Shown: one piece after another, positions 1 to 8,471 of the stretch
How positions within the stretch are numbered: position 1 is the first letter of the stretch
Layout of the letters: every line of letters begins with the position of its first letter
Source of the DNA: Streptomyces scabichelini
Lineage (GTDB): Bacteria; Actinomycetota; Actinomycetes; Streptomycetales; Streptomycetaceae
Assembly: GCF_011045015.1 (NCBI RefSeq)
Contig: NZ_JAAKZY010000014.1
Coordinates: 1 to 64,000 of the forward strand
Direction of reading: 5' to 3'
Length of the DNA stretch: 64,000 nt
Position numbers and translations under genes: made by a program
Notes under the pieces: generated by a model
The model's database searches: none
Told to the model about the DNA's origin: nothing
What the model saw: only the letters and a program-made list of their open reading frames with translations

Positions 1-24
1 CCCAGCCCCCCCCAGACCCCTCGA

Positions 25-98
25 TTCGACGAATGTCTATGTTGACGGTTATCGAATCAGCTGCCATGCTGGCGACGCAAGCCATCGACAGATGTCGA
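25..98 (+). promoter_or_regulatory. Promoter with two ArsR-like operators
   Basis: Two related dyads lie upstream of the flavoprotein gene: TTCGACGAATGTCTA at 25-39 and the cleaner TCGACA-GA-TGTCGA at 85-98. Both follow the pattern TCGAC-N3-TGTC, which resembles operators of actinobacterial ArsR-family metalloid sensors. Between them is a possible promoter: TTGACG at 42-47, a 17-bp spacer, then CATGCT at 65-70. The second dyad would lie just downstream of transcription start, a position suited to repression. The regulator is not in the window. Confidence 0.5.
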
Positions 99-114
99 AA
101 CAAGAGGAGTCGCT

Positions 115-1485
115 GTGAACGCGCCCATCACCCCCGAACTGCCTGTCGTGGTCGTCGGGGCCGGCCCGATCGGTCTGGCCGCCGCCGCCCACCTCATCCA
201 GCGCGGCGTCGAGCCGCTGGTCCTGGAGGCCGGTTCGTCCGCCGGAGCGGCGGTGCGCGAGTGGTCGCACGTGCGGCTCTTCTCCACCTGGGGCGAGGTC
301 ACCGACCCGGCCGCCGAGAAGCTGCTGGCCCCCACCGGCTGGGTGAAGCCCGACGGCACGACGTATCCCTCGGGCGGCGACTGGGCCGAGTTCTACCTCC
401 AGCCGCTCGCCGAGGTACTGGGCGAGCGGGTCCGCTTCGGTGCCCGGGTCACCGGCGTCTCGCGTGCCGGGCGGGACCGGGTGGTCGACGCCGACCGTGA
501 GAAGCGGCCGTTCACCGTGCACGTACGGAACGCCGACGGCACGGAGGAGCGGATCACCGCCGCCTCGGTGATCGACGCCTCCGGCACGTGGGGTAGCCCG
601 AGCCCGGCAGGCGGCGACGGTCTGCCCGCGCTAGGCGAGAAGGCAGCCGCCGACCACATCACCTACCGGGTCCCGGATCTCAAGGACCCCGCCGTACGGG
701 CCCGTTACGCAGGCAAGCGCACCGCGGTCATCGGTTCCGGCGCCTCCGCGTTCACCGCCCTCGCCTACCTCGCCGAGCTGGCGAAGAACGAGCCGGGCAC
801 GCACGCGGTGTGGATCCTGCGCCGCGGCATCAGCGGCTCCACCTTCGGCGGCGGCCAGGCCGACCAACTCCCGGCGCGGGGTGCGCTGGGCCTGCGCGCC
901 AAGGCAGCCGTGGAGGACGGGTACGCGAGCGCGGCCACCGGCTTCCGCACGGCCGCCGTGGAGCGCGACGGTAGCCAGCTGGTCCTCGTCGGCGAGGACG
1001 GCCGCCGCCTCGACCCGATCGACGAGGCGATCGTTCTGACCGGCTTCCGCCCCGACACCGCGCTCCTGTCCGAGCTGCGCCTGAACCTCGACGAGCGACT
1101 GGAGGCCCCCGTCGCCCTCGCCCCGCTCATCGACCCGAACGTCCACTCCTGCGGCACCGTCTACCCGCACGGCGCCAAGGAGCTCTCCCACTCCGAGCAG
1201 GACGTCTACGTGGTCGGCATGAAGAGCTACGGCCGTGCCCCGACCTTCCTCGCCATGACTGGTTACGAGCAGGTCCGCTCCGTCGCCGCCGCCCTGACCG
1301 GAGACCAGGAGGCCGCCGAGCGCGTCGAGTTGACCCTGCCGGAGACCGGAGTCTGCGGCGGCGCGGGCTTGTTCGACGAGCCGGGGACCCCGGAGAACAC
1401 AGAGCAGTCCGGAGGCGGCTGCTGCGCGACCCCGACCACCCTGCAGATCGGCATCGGCGCCCCGGCCTCCTCCGGCGGCTGCTGA
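115..1485 (+). CDS. FAD/NAD(P)-binding monooxygenase-like flavoprotein
   Basis: A 456-residue flavoprotein with an N-terminal Rossmann motif (GAGPIGLAAA, about residues 16-25) and a second dinucleotide-binding motif (GSGASAF, about residues 207-213), as in class B flavin monooxygenases and thioredoxin-reductase-like oxidoreductases. The C-terminal tail is unusually rich in Cys and Gly (CGGAG, GGGCCA, final GGC), which could bind a thiophilic metal or metalloid. The GTG start follows GAGGAG at normal spacing. The ArsR-like operators upstream and the Cys tail suggest a role in arsenic resistance (ArsO-like), but no other ars gene is visible, so this is inference. It is convergent with folD, with only 9 bp between the stops. 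Confidence 0.8.
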   Translation: MNAPITPELPVVVVGAGPIGLAAAAHLIQRGVEPLVLEAGSSAGAAVREWSHVRLFSTWGEVTDPAAEKLLAPTGWVKPDGTTYPSGGDWAEFYLQPLAEVLGERVRFGARVTGVSRAGRDRVVDADREKRPFTVHVRNADGTEERITAASVIDASGTWGSPSPAGGDGLPALGEKAAADHITYRVPDLKDPAVRARYAGKRTAVIGSGASAFTALAYLAELAKNEPGTHAVWILRRGISGSTFGGGQADQLPARGALGLRAKAAVEDGYASAATGFRTAAVERDGSQLVLVGEDGRRLDPIDEAIVLTGFRPDTALLSELRLNLDERLEAPVALAPLIDPNVHSCGTVYPHGAKELSHSEQDVYVVGMKSYGRAPTFLAMTGYEQVRSVAAALTGDQEAAERVELTLPETGVCGGAGLFDEPGTPENTEQSGGGCCATPTTLQIGIGAPASSGGC

Positions 1486-1494
1486 CCGCGCTGA

Positions 1495-2346
1495 TCACAC
1501 CTCGAGCTGCCGGGCGGCGGCGCGCACGGTCTGCTCCAGCAGCGTGGCGATCGTCATGGGGCCGACCCCGCCCGGCACCGGAGTGATCAGCGAGGCCCGC
1601 TCACGGGCGCCGTCGAAGTCGACGTCGCCGACGTTGCCCGGGTTGTAGCCGGCGTCGATCACCACGGCGCCCGGCTTGATGTCCTCCCCGCGGATCAGCC
1701 TGGGCCGCCCCACGGCGGCCACCACGATGTCCGCCTCCCGCACGATCGACGACAGCTCCGCGGTCCGAGAATGGCAGTACGTCACCGTGGCGTCGCGGCC
1801 GAGCAGTAGCATGCCGACCGGCTTGCCGAGGATCGCACTGCGGCCCACCACGACGGCACGCTGCCCGGCCGGGGCGACGTCGTACTCGTCGAGCAGCCGC
1901 ATGATGCCGCCGGGCGTGCCGGACACGAAACCGGGCAGCCCGAAGCTCATCGCGGAGAAGGAGGCCAGAGTCACCCCGTCGACGTCCTTCTCCGGAGCGA
2001 TCGCCTCGAACGCCGCGCGCTCGTCGATGTGCGCGCCCACGGGGTGCTGCAAGAGGATGCCGTGCACATCCGGATCGCGTGACAGCGCACCGAGCGTGTC
2101 CACCAGTTCCGCCGTCGTGGTGGCGGCGGGCAGCGCCACGTACCGCGACTCGATACCTGCCTTCCGGCAGCGGTTCCGCTTCATACGGACGTACGTGACG
2201 GAAGCCGGATCCTCACCGACCAGAACCGTCGCCAGACAGGGCGCCGTGCCCGTCCGCTCGGTGATGTCCGCCGCCTGCTTGGCGGTCTCCTCGACGATGC
2301 GCCGCGCGAGACCGGTGCCGTCCATGAGTCGAGCGGTCCTGGACAT
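1495..2346 (-). CDS. folD: Methylenetetrahydrofolate dehydrogenase/cyclohydrolase FolD
   Basis: A 283-residue bifunctional enzyme that interconverts 5,10-methylene- and 10-formyl-tetrahydrofolate using NADP in the cytosolic one-carbon pathway. The family signature YVRMK at about residues 49-53 holds the catalytic Lys. The NADP-binding segment VVGRSAILGKPVGMLL and the C-terminal PVPGGVGPMTIATLLEQT signature are intact. An upstream in-frame ATG at 2388 exists, but the start at 2346 is chosen because AGGAGG sits just before it and because the longer form would run into the riboswitch. Length is normal for the family. Control is probably by the ZTP riboswitch in its leader. Confidence 0.95.
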   Translation of the reverse strand: MSRTARLMDGTGLARRIVEETAKQAADITERTGTAPCLATVLVGEDPASVTYVRMKRNRCRKAGIESRYVALPAATTTAELVDTLGALSRDPDVHGILLQHPVGAHIDERAAFEAIAPEKDVDGVTLASFSAMSFGLPGFVSGTPGGIMRLLDEYDVAPAGQRAVVVGRSAILGKPVGMLLLGRDATVTYCHSRTAELSSIVREADIVVAAVGRPRLIRGEDIKPGAVVIDAGYNPGNVGDVDFDGARERASLITPVPGGVGPMTIATLLEQTVRAAARQLEV

Positions 2347-2373
2347 GAGTTCCTCCTGAGCGTCGCTGCAACA

Positions 2374-2456
2374 ATCGCCCAGGCGCACGGCATCGACCCA
2401 TGAGGTGGACCGCTCCCCGGTGGTGCTCCACCTCAGCGCCAGTCACGGTCCGCGAC
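2374..2456 (-). ncRNA. ZTP (pfl) riboswitch in the folD leader
   Basis: Read on the minus strand, the leader carries the conserved blocks of the pfl/ZTP class in order: GACCGTGACTGGCG, then ACCACCGGGGAGC, then GCCGTGCGCCTGGGCG. The 9-bp arms TGAGGTGGA (2427-2435) and TCCACCTCA (2401-2409) pair around the middle block. The last block ends about 30 nt before the folD start, close to the AGGAGG ribosome-binding site, so control could act on translation. This class senses ZTP/ZMP, which accumulate when 10-formyl-THF is short, and it is known upstream of folate and purine genes, which fits folD. Confidence 0.88.
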
Positions 2457-2495
2457 CAGCCTATCCGGGTGGGTCAGGATCGGACGAGAGGGCCC

Positions 2496-2522
2496 GGGTC
2501 CGACGAGACGTGACCCGGACCC
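2496..2522 (-). terminator. Possible hairpin after the NTF2-like gene
   Basis: A 7-bp perfect stem (GGGTCCG at 2496-2502 with CGGACCC at 2516-2522) with a 13-nt loop lies just past the stop of the NTF2-like gene on the minus strand. It could separate that gene from the folD leader. There is no U tract, as is usual in Streptomyces. Confidence 0.35.
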
Positions 2523-2543
2523 TCGACAGGTCCCTGTCCCTGC

Positions 2544-2915
2544 CTACCCTTCGTCGTCCCATTCCTGGAGCAGTGTCTGGTCGACGATCTTGCCGTTCCG
2601 CAGCGCCACCATCGAGGTGGCGAGGACCTTGACGCCGTCGGGGTACTCGCACGACTCCGTGTACGCGAGGTGGTCGCCCTGGACGACGCACTGTTCCAGT
2701 TTGTGGGTCATGTCGCGGTTGTACACGTCGTTGAGCATCTCGCTGATCTGCTCGCGACCGTGCATGACCTTCGGGTGGCTGGGCTGGGTGTTGCGGTCGA
2801 CGACGCGGAACTCCGCGTCGTCGGCGTACAGCGACAGGAGTGCCGTCGCGTTGGGGCCTTCAATGGCCTGGCGCAGGGTTTCGGTGTTGAAGCCGGGGGC
2901 TGCCGCTGTGCCCAT
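2544..2915 (-). CDS. NTF2/SnoaL-like small protein
   Basis: A 123-residue protein with the cone-shaped NTF2/SnoaL fold pattern. An N-terminal helix (TLRQAIEGPNATALLSLYADD) leads into AEFRVVD and a HGREQISEM helix, then beta strands ending in a VDQTLLQEW segment. Such proteins are small-molecule isomerases, cyclases or binding proteins; the substrate cannot be read from the sequence. The ATG at 2915 has AAGGAGG upstream, so longer versions of the frame are rejected. It lies upstream of folD on the same strand, but about 200 bp and a riboswitch separate them, so it is probably a separate unit. Expression could be divergent from the DM13 gene. Confidence 0.8.
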   Translation of the reverse strand: MGTAAAPGFNTETLRQAIEGPNATALLSLYADDAEFRVVDRNTQPSHPKVMHGREQISEMLNDVYNRDMTHKLEQCVVQGDHLAYTESCEYPDGVKVLATSMVALRNGKIVDQTLLQEWDDEG

Positions 2916-2948
2916 GATGAACCTCCTTGTGGACCGCCTCCGAAGGCC

Positions 2949-2972
2949 GCGGCCCGACGAGGAGCGGGCCGC
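2949..2972. repeat. 8-bp inverted repeat upstream of the NTF2-like gene
   Basis: GCGGCCCG (2949-2956) and CGGGCCGC (2965-2972) form a perfect 8-bp dyad with an 8-nt loop, about 34 nt before the NTF2-like start on the minus strand. It may be a leader hairpin or a chance G+C-rich dyad. The rest of the 240-bp divergent region up to 3156 shows no recognisable site. Confidence 0.3.
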
Positions 2973-3156
2973 GAGCGGGCTCTCCCTTCGAGGCTCCTCC
3001 CGCTCGGGGGCCACAGCAAGCGCAGCCGTCGCGGTGCCCCTGGAGCCTGGGGCGCCCCGGGTGCCGTAAGCCTTCCGTCATCTCTTGATCGGTGCCATGC
3101 GGTCGTGGGTTGGCTTGAATGGGGGTTCGAGAGGTTTGACCTTGTAGAAGGCAGGG

Positions 3157-3723
3157 GTGGGGCGTGTGCGCAAGGTGCTGAGCAGACCGGTGGCCGTCGG
3201 CTTCGTGGTGGCGGCCGTCGTGGCGGTCGGCGCGGGGCTGTACTGGTTCCAGCCGTGGAAGGCGTGGCAGGACGAGACCGTACGGGAATCCCTGCCGACG
3301 GCCGCTGCCACGCCGACACCCGCGGCCGAACCCTCGAAGGCCGCCTCCGCGTCACCGGAACCGGCCGGACCGGAGACGCTGGCGCGCGGCGACCTGATCA
3401 GCCACGAGCACACGACATCCGGTACGGCGAAGGTGGTGCGGCTGGCCGACGGCTCCCACGTACTGCGGCTGGAGAACCTGGACACCAGCAACGGCCCGGA
3501 TCTGCGTGTCTGGTTGACCGACGCACCGGTGAAGAAGGGGGAGGCAGGCTGGGCCGTCTTCGACGACGGCAAATACGTCAGCCTCGGCAAGCTCAAAGGG
3601 AACAAGGGAGACCAGAACTATGTCCTGCCCGCCGACGTCGACCCGGCCGCGTACACGAGTGTGAGTATCTGGTGCGACCGTTTCGACGTGTCGTTCGGCG
3701 CGGCGGAACTGGCCCGCGCGTAA
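3157..3723 (+). CDS. Membrane-anchored DM13-domain protein
   Basis: A 188-residue protein with a short basic N-terminus, one membrane segment (PVAVGFVVAAVVAVGAGLYW, about residues 11-30), an Ala/Pro/Thr-rich linker (about 45-75) and a C-terminal DM13 domain outside the cell. DM13 features seen are VRLADGSHVLRLENLD, NGPDLRVWL and a late WCDRFDVSFGAAEL with the family's Cys. DM13 domains are proposed to take part in extracellular redox chemistry or binding; the partner here is unknown. The start is a GTG with a weak purine tract. No operon partner: the upstream gene is divergent and the downstream one has its own promoter. Confidence 0.82.
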   Translation: MGRVRKVLSRPVAVGFVVAAVVAVGAGLYWFQPWKAWQDETVRESLPTAAATPTPAAEPSKAASASPEPAGPETLARGDLISHEHTTSGTAKVVRLADGSHVLRLENLDTSNGPDLRVWLTDAPVKKGEAGWAVFDDGKYVSLGKLKGNKGDQNYVLPADVDPAAYTSVSIWCDRFDVSFGAAELARA

Positions 3724-3806
3724 ACGGTCAGGATGCTGCGAACGGTCAGGATGTTGTTGACCTATGGCCGCGGTTTGCGGGGCCTGGACCTACATGAGTC
3801 CAAAGC

Positions 3807-3822
3807 TGTGATTTGTATCACA
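3807..3822. promoter_or_regulatory. Perfect CRP/FNR-type palindrome
   Basis: TGTGATTTGTATCACA is an exact match to the classical CRP consensus TGTGA-N6-TCACA and close to the Streptomyces Crp motif GTG-N6-GNCAC. It lies 88 bp upstream of the SpoIIE-phosphatase start, in the only A+T-rich patch of that intergenic region, a plausible operator position. Confidence 0.55.
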
Positions 3823-3910
3823 TTGGGACTAGGGTGAAAGTGCCTGGAGGACTCCCGCCGGGAGCGAGCCGAGTGGCGGTACGCGACGGGGCCGACTCCG
3901 GGCGAGGGAA

Positions 3911-6823
3911 GTGATCCCTTTGTCCGTCGCCTGGGACGACATCGGCGGGCTCGTCGATGCCCACGAGCGTTTCCTGGCCGGTGTGCGGGTCGACTCGGAC
4001 GTCCGGAGCCCGGTGCTCGACTCCTGGAAGCGGTGCAGGTCCGCGGGGGTCGAGCCGCACCGCCTCGTGGTTCCGTACGCCTCGGACCTGGCCTTGGACG
4101 AACGGTTCCTGCGGGCTGCCGACCCGGTGCTGAAGGACCTGGCCACGGCGCTCGCCCATGTGAGCATGACGGTCGCGCTCTGCGACCCGCAGGCCCGCAT
4201 GGTCCAGCGCCTCGGCGGTGACCGGCGGCTGCGCGAACGCCTCGACGAGGTGAGTTTCGCTCCCGGGTTCGACGCCTCCGAGCACACCGCGGGCACCAAC
4301 GGCGTCGGCACGGCGCTGGCGGAACGGAGCCCCTGCTACGTAGTCGGCCGTGAGCACTTCGCCGACTGCCTGCAGCCGTTCGCCTGCGCGGGCGCCCCCG
4401 TCCGGGACCCGCTCAGCGGACGCATCGAGGCCGTCCTCGACATCACCTGCCTGCGCGACAACGGCGACCCCGCCATGCTGCGGCTGGTCCGTGAAGCCGT
4501 CCGCGACATCGAGGCGCGGCTGCTGGAGCAGGCCACGGCACGCGAGCGTGCGCTGCTCGCCGCGTACCGGCGGGCCCGCCACACCATGGGCGGCGACGGC
4601 GGATGGCCGGGGCAGCCCGAGTACGCGCCTTCGAGGCACGGGGAGCACGGGGACACCCACAACGGCGGCGACCTCCGCCCGGTCGACCTGGCCCTGCTGC
4701 GGGAGAAGGCCGAGGCGCTCATCGCCTCGCCGCACCGCACCCTCGACGAAGTGGCCCTTTCCGGCGGTCGCATCGCCACTCTGCTGCGTCGCGAGGTCAG
4801 GGGAGCGGCGGGGGAGACGGGCGTCGTCGTCGAGGCCCGCCTCCTCGACGGACTGCGACTGCGCCATCCCGCGCTCACCGCGCCGGCCGCGCCCGCCCCG
4901 TCGGCCGACCTGGCGTCGCTGACCGTTCCGGCCCTGCCCGTCCTGCCACCGCTGCCTTCCCTGGTGCCGATGACGGCCGGAACGCCCCCTGTCGTCGTAC
5001 GTACCGCCGTACCGCCGCCCCCACCGACGCCTCCCGCGGTACGGCCGGAACCGCGGGGACGGGACGGAAGCAACGGGGACAGCAGTGGCGCAGGCACCGA
5101 CGGCTGGCCGCTGCTCGTCGGCGAACCCGGCGTCGGCCGGCTGGCCGTACTGGCCCGCAGGCGCCTGGAGTTGCTGCACGACGCCGGTGTACATATCGGC
5201 ACCACCCTGGACGTCACCCGCACCGCGGAGGAACTGGCGGAGGTGACCGTCCCCCGGTTCGCCGACTTCACCGCCGTCGACCTGCCCGACTGCGTGCTGC
5301 GCGGCGAGGAGCCGGAGCCGCTCGGCGCGGACATCCAGCTGCGCCGGATCGCACTGGGCGCCGTGCACGAGGAGTCCCACCTGTACGGCGTCGGCGACGC
5401 TGTCCGCTACGTCCCCTCCACACCGCAGGCCCGCAGCCTGGAGAACAGGCAGTCCGTGCTCGAACCCGTACTGGCGGAGGCCGGCGGCTGGATCGCCCAG
5501 GATCCGGAACGGATCGAACGGGTACTCACGGCGGGCGTCCACTCCCTGATCACCGTGCCGCTGCGGGCCCGGGGCACGACCCTCGGCGTGGTGTGCTTCT
5601 ACCGCTCCGAGCAGCCCGCCCCCTTCGAGGACGACGACCTGTCCCTGGCCCAGGAGCTGGTCGGCCGCGCCGCGATCTGCATCGACAACGCCCGCCGCTA
5701 CACACGCGAGCACAACACCGCCCTCGCCCTGCAGCGCAGCCTGCTGCCCCGCGGCAGGTCCGAGCAGAACGCCGTCGAGGTCGCCTACCGCTATCTGCCC
5801 GCCCAGGCCGGGGTGGGCGGCGACTGGTTCGACGTCATCCCGCTGTCCGGCGCCCGGGTGGCGCTGGTGGTCGGCGATGTGGTCGGGCACGGCCTGCACG
5901 CTGCCGCCACCATGGGCCGGCTGCGCACCGCCGTGCACAACTTCTGCGCCCTGGACCTGCTGCCCGACGAACTCCTCACCCATCTCGACGACCTGGTCGG
6001 GCGGCTCGACCGGGGCGAGGGCTGGGCCGTGGAGAACGCCCAGCCGGATGCCGGAATCGTCGGCGCCACCTGTCTGTACGCCGTGTACGACCCCGTGTCC
6101 CGGCGCTGCACCCTCACCCGCGCCGGGCACCCGGTCCCCGCGGTCGTCGGACCCGACGGAGTGGTGGACTTCGTCGATCTGCCCTCCGGGCCGCCGCTCG
6201 GGCTCGGTGGGACGCCCTTCGAGACAGTGGAGCTGGAACTGCTTGAAGGCAGCCAACTCGTGCTGTACACCGACGGCCTGATCGAGGACCGGCACCGGGA
6301 CATCGACGCCGGCCTTGACACCCTCCATGCCGTCCTGGCCTGTGCCGACCGGGCGCCGGAAGACACCTGCGAGGCGGTCCTCGACGCGCTGCTCCCGAGC
6401 CGGCAGAGCGACGACGTGGCCCTGCTCGTCGCCCGCACGCGAGCGATGGGGCCGGAGCAGGTCGCCCAGTGGGAGCTGCCCAGCGACCCGGCAGTCGTCT
6501 CCCGCTCCCGCGCGGCGGTCACCGAGCAACTCGCCGCCTGGGGCCTCGACGAACTGGCCTTCACCACCGAACTCATCGCCAGCGAACTGGTCACCAACGC
6601 CATCCGGCACGCGACCGGCCCCGTTCTACTACGGCTGCTCCGCGACCGGGCGCTGATCTGCGAGGTCTCCGACGGCAGCAGCACCTCGCCTCGGCTGCGC
6701 CGTGCCAGGAACGAGGACGAGGGCGGGCGCGGGCTCTTCCTCGTCGCCCAGCTCACCGAGCGGTGGGGAACCCGTTACACCACGAACGGCAAGATCATCT
6801 GGACCGAACAGCCACTTCCGTGA
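3911..6823 (+). CDS. GAF-GAF-SpoIIE phosphatase with RsbW-like kinase domain
   Basis: A 970-residue cytosolic signalling protein. The N-terminal region (about 20-200) resembles the GAF-type sensor of DhaR/AcoR activators (DSWKRC motif). A helical and Pro/Ala-rich linker (about 200-390) leads to a second GAF domain (about 405-605). The PP2C/SpoIIE phosphatase (about 615-835) begins LQRSLLP and keeps the metal-binding Asp motifs GGDWFDVI, VGDVVGHG, YTDGL and SDDVALLVART. The C-terminal HATPase (about 840-970) has ELVTNAIRHAT and GRGLF, as in RsbW anti-sigma kinases. Such proteins dephosphorylate anti-anti-sigma factors, and the fused kinase may phosphorylate the same partner. GTG start after GAGGGAA. 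The CRP-like site upstream suggests control by a cAMP-type regulator. Confidence 0.9.
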   Translation: MIPLSVAWDDIGGLVDAHERFLAGVRVDSDVRSPVLDSWKRCRSAGVEPHRLVVPYASDLALDERFLRAADPVLKDLATALAHVSMTVALCDPQARMVQRLGGDRRLRERLDEVSFAPGFDASEHTAGTNGVGTALAERSPCYVVGREHFADCLQPFACAGAPVRDPLSGRIEAVLDITCLRDNGDPAMLRLVREAVRDIEARLLEQATARERALLAAYRRARHTMGGDGGWPGQPEYAPSRHGEHGDTHNGGDLRPVDLALLREKAEALIASPHRTLDEVALSGGRIATLLRREVRGAAGETGVVVEARLLDGLRLRHPALTAPAAPAPSADLASLTVPALPVLPPLPSLVPMTAGTPPVVVRTAVPPPPPTPPAVRPEPRGRDGSNGDSSGAGTDGWPLLVGEPGVGRLAVLARRRLELLHDAGVHIGTTLDVTRTAEELAEVTVPRFADFTAVDLPDCVLRGEEPEPLGADIQLRRIALGAVHEESHLYGVGDAVRYVPSTPQARSLENRQSVLEPVLAEAGGWIAQDPERIERVLTAGVHSLITVPLRARGTTLGVVCFYRSEQPAPFEDDDLSLAQELVGRAAICIDNARRYTREHNTALALQRSLLPRGRSEQNAVEVAYRYLPAQAGVGGDWFDVIPLSGARVALVVGDVVGHGLHAAATMGRLRTAVHNFCALDLLPDELLTHLDDLVGRLDRGEGWAVENAQPDAGIVGATCLYAVYDPVSRRCTLTRAGHPVPAVVGPDGVVDFVDLPSGPPLGLGGTPFETVELELLEGSQLVLYTDGLIEDRHRDIDAGLDTLHAVLACADRAPEDTCEAVLDALLPSRQSDDVALLVARTRAMGPEQVAQWELPSDPAVVSRSRAAVTEQLAAWGLDELAFTTELIASELVTNAIRHATGPVLLRLLRDRALICEVSDGSSTSPRLRRARNEDEGGRGLFLVAQLTERWGTRYTTNGKIIWTEQPLP

Positions 6824-6904
6824 CCGGAACGGGGGACAGCCCTACTCCGAAGGCTCGGGTTGGCCGGATGGGCCAAGGAGTTGACGCTCCGTAACGTCTG
6901 ATCC

Positions 6905-8146
6905 ATGGGATCGAAGACACGCGAGCGGTTCGGTCGGTCGGCACGGATCAGGATGACGTTGGCCGTGGCGGGGGTCGGCGTGATCGGGGTGGCCACCCTG
7001 CTGGGGTCCGGCTCCGGGGCCCGGGGCGCCGATGCCGATCCGGTGTCGCGCGGCCAGTTCCAGCGGGACGCCGACGCGGTCCGGGACACCGGCGCCACCG
7101 GTCTGGCGGCCCGGGCGCGAGACACGTCCGGCCGGGACACGACGGTCAGGTCGGGCGTCGCCGATCTGAAGCAGGGCGGGTCCGTGCCGTTCGACGCCTA
7201 CTACCGGGTCGGCAGCGACACCAAGACCTTCGTGGCCGTGGTCGCGCTCCAACTGGTCGCCGAGGGCACCCTGAGCCTGGACGACACCGTCGAGCAGTGG
7301 CTGCCCGGAGTGGTGGCCGGGAAGGGCAACGACGGAAGCCGCATCACGCTCCGTAACCTGCTGCAGCACACCAGTGGGCTGGCCGACTACACGGACATCC
7401 TCTTCGAGGACCCGGCCGAGCTGACACCCGAGCGCTTTCGCGAGCAGCGCTTCACGGTACGCACGCCCGAACAACAAGTCGCGCTGGCCATGACGCGGGC
7501 CCCCGGTTGGCTGCCTGACGCCGGCGACCCGGGGGCCGAGACACGCTGGGCCTACTCCAACACCAACTACGTCCTGGCCGGGATGATCATCGCCGAGGCC
7601 ACCGGTCATCGCTGGGAGCAGGAAGTCCACGAGCGCGTCATCGAGCCGCTGGACCTGCGCCACACCATGACCTTCGGCACCTCGCCCTACATGCCCCGGC
7701 CGACCGCCTCCGGCTACGTCCAGTTCCCCGGCCGCGACGACCTCACCGACACCACGCTCTCCGTGGCCGGTGGCGCGGACGGCAGCATCGTCAGCACCAC
7801 CGCCGACATGAACACCTTCCTGCGTGCCCTGATGGGCGGACGGCTGCTGCCCTCGGAGCAGCTGGCGCAGATGCGCACCACGGTGCCGGACTCCGGTGAG
7901 GGCGGCATCGACGGAGCCCGCTACGGGCTCGGCATCGTGTGGCGTCCGGTCGAGGGTTGCCCCAAGGGGGTCTGGTACCACGGCGGCACGTCCATGGGCA
8001 CCGTCTCGGAGGGCGCCGTCACCCCGGACGGAAAGACCTCGGCCGCCGCGGCCGTCTTCACGACCCGCTTCGGCGACGAGGAACGCTTCCTCCGGCAGAG
8101 CGAGGCCACCATCGACCTGATCGACCATGCGGTCTGCGGCCGTTAG
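6905..8146 (+). CDS. Secreted serine hydrolase, class C beta-lactamase/DD-peptidase family
   Basis: A 413-residue protein with a signal-peptide-like N-terminus (basic, then TLAVAGVGVIGVATLL, Ala-rich cleavage region near residue 40). The catalytic motifs of the beta-lactamase/D-Ala-D-Ala carboxypeptidase fold are present: SDTK (Ser about 104, Lys about 107), YSN (about 217) and HGG (about 358). It is probably an exported D-alanyl-D-alanine carboxypeptidase or esterase acting on peptidoglycan or a related substrate. The 81-bp gap after the phosphatase gene suggests an independent or weakly coupled unit. The ribosome-binding site is weak; an ATG 16 codons later is a possible alternative start that would shorten the basic region. 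Confidence 0.85.
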   Translation: MGSKTRERFGRSARIRMTLAVAGVGVIGVATLLGSGSGARGADADPVSRGQFQRDADAVRDTGATGLAARARDTSGRDTTVRSGVADLKQGGSVPFDAYYRVGSDTKTFVAVVALQLVAEGTLSLDDTVEQWLPGVVAGKGNDGSRITLRNLLQHTSGLADYTDILFEDPAELTPERFREQRFTVRTPEQQVALAMTRAPGWLPDAGDPGAETRWAYSNTNYVLAGMIIAEATGHRWEQEVHERVIEPLDLRHTMTFGTSPYMPRPTASGYVQFPGRDDLTDTTLSVAGGADGSIVSTTADMNTFLRALMGGRLLPSEQLAQMRTTVPDSGEGGIDGARYGLGIVWRPVEGCPKGVWYHGGTSMGTVSEGAVTPDGKTSAAAAVFTTRFGDEERFLRQSEATIDLIDHAVCGR

Positions 8147-8183
8147 CGCGGCCGTGTCCGCCGTGTCTGCCGTGCCCCCCGTG

Positions 8184-8471
8184 TCACGGGTGCGGGTGCG
8201 CCGGTGAGTGCGTGGCCTCCTCGATCTCGTGAGCGGCCTTGCGCAGCAGTCGTCGGGCCAGGTCGTTGAGTGCCCTGGCCGCGGCGAGTTCCTCACCGAC
8301 CTGGGCCTGGTCCGGATCGTCGGGATTGCGCCGGGCGTGTCCGTGGGTCGTCAGCCGCGTGGTGTCGGGCAACTGCAGGGTGGCGGTCGCCTCGCTCTCG
8401 GTGTCGGACCGGTCGATGTCCAGGTCGATATGCCAGTTGAGGTGTGCCTGGTGTGCCTGGTGTGCCTGCAT
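8184..8471 (-). CDS. DUF1876-domain small protein
   Basis: A 95-residue protein of the actinobacterial DUF1876 family, recognised by LNWHIDLDID near the start, the GHARRNPDDPDQAQVGEELA core and the RALNDLARRLLRKAAHEIEEA helix. The function is unknown; members are small cytosolic proteins often found near stress genes. The ATG at 8471 is chosen because AAGGGG lies 9 nt upstream and conservation starts there. An in-frame GTG lies three codons earlier. The N-terminus carries a short repeat (AHQAHQAH) made by three copies of a 9-bp CTGGTGTGC-type unit, not expected in the family, so probably a local expansion. Confidence 0.8.
   Translation of the reverse strand: MQAHQAHQAHLNWHIDLDIDRSDTESEATATLQLPDTTRLTTHGHARRNPDDPDQAQVGEELAAARALNDLARRLLRKAAHEIEEATHSPAHPHP

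Noticed and set aside
2401..2435. TGAGGTGGA/TCCACCTCA hairpin as a simple terminator
   Set aside because: The flanking conserved blocks show it is part of a ZTP riboswitch.
3818..6610. A 930-codon open frame opposite the SpoIIE phosphatase
   Set aside because: It is a high-G+C shadow: composition is Gly/Val/Arg-rich with no domain, whereas the plus strand shows full GAF, PP2C and HATPase motifs.
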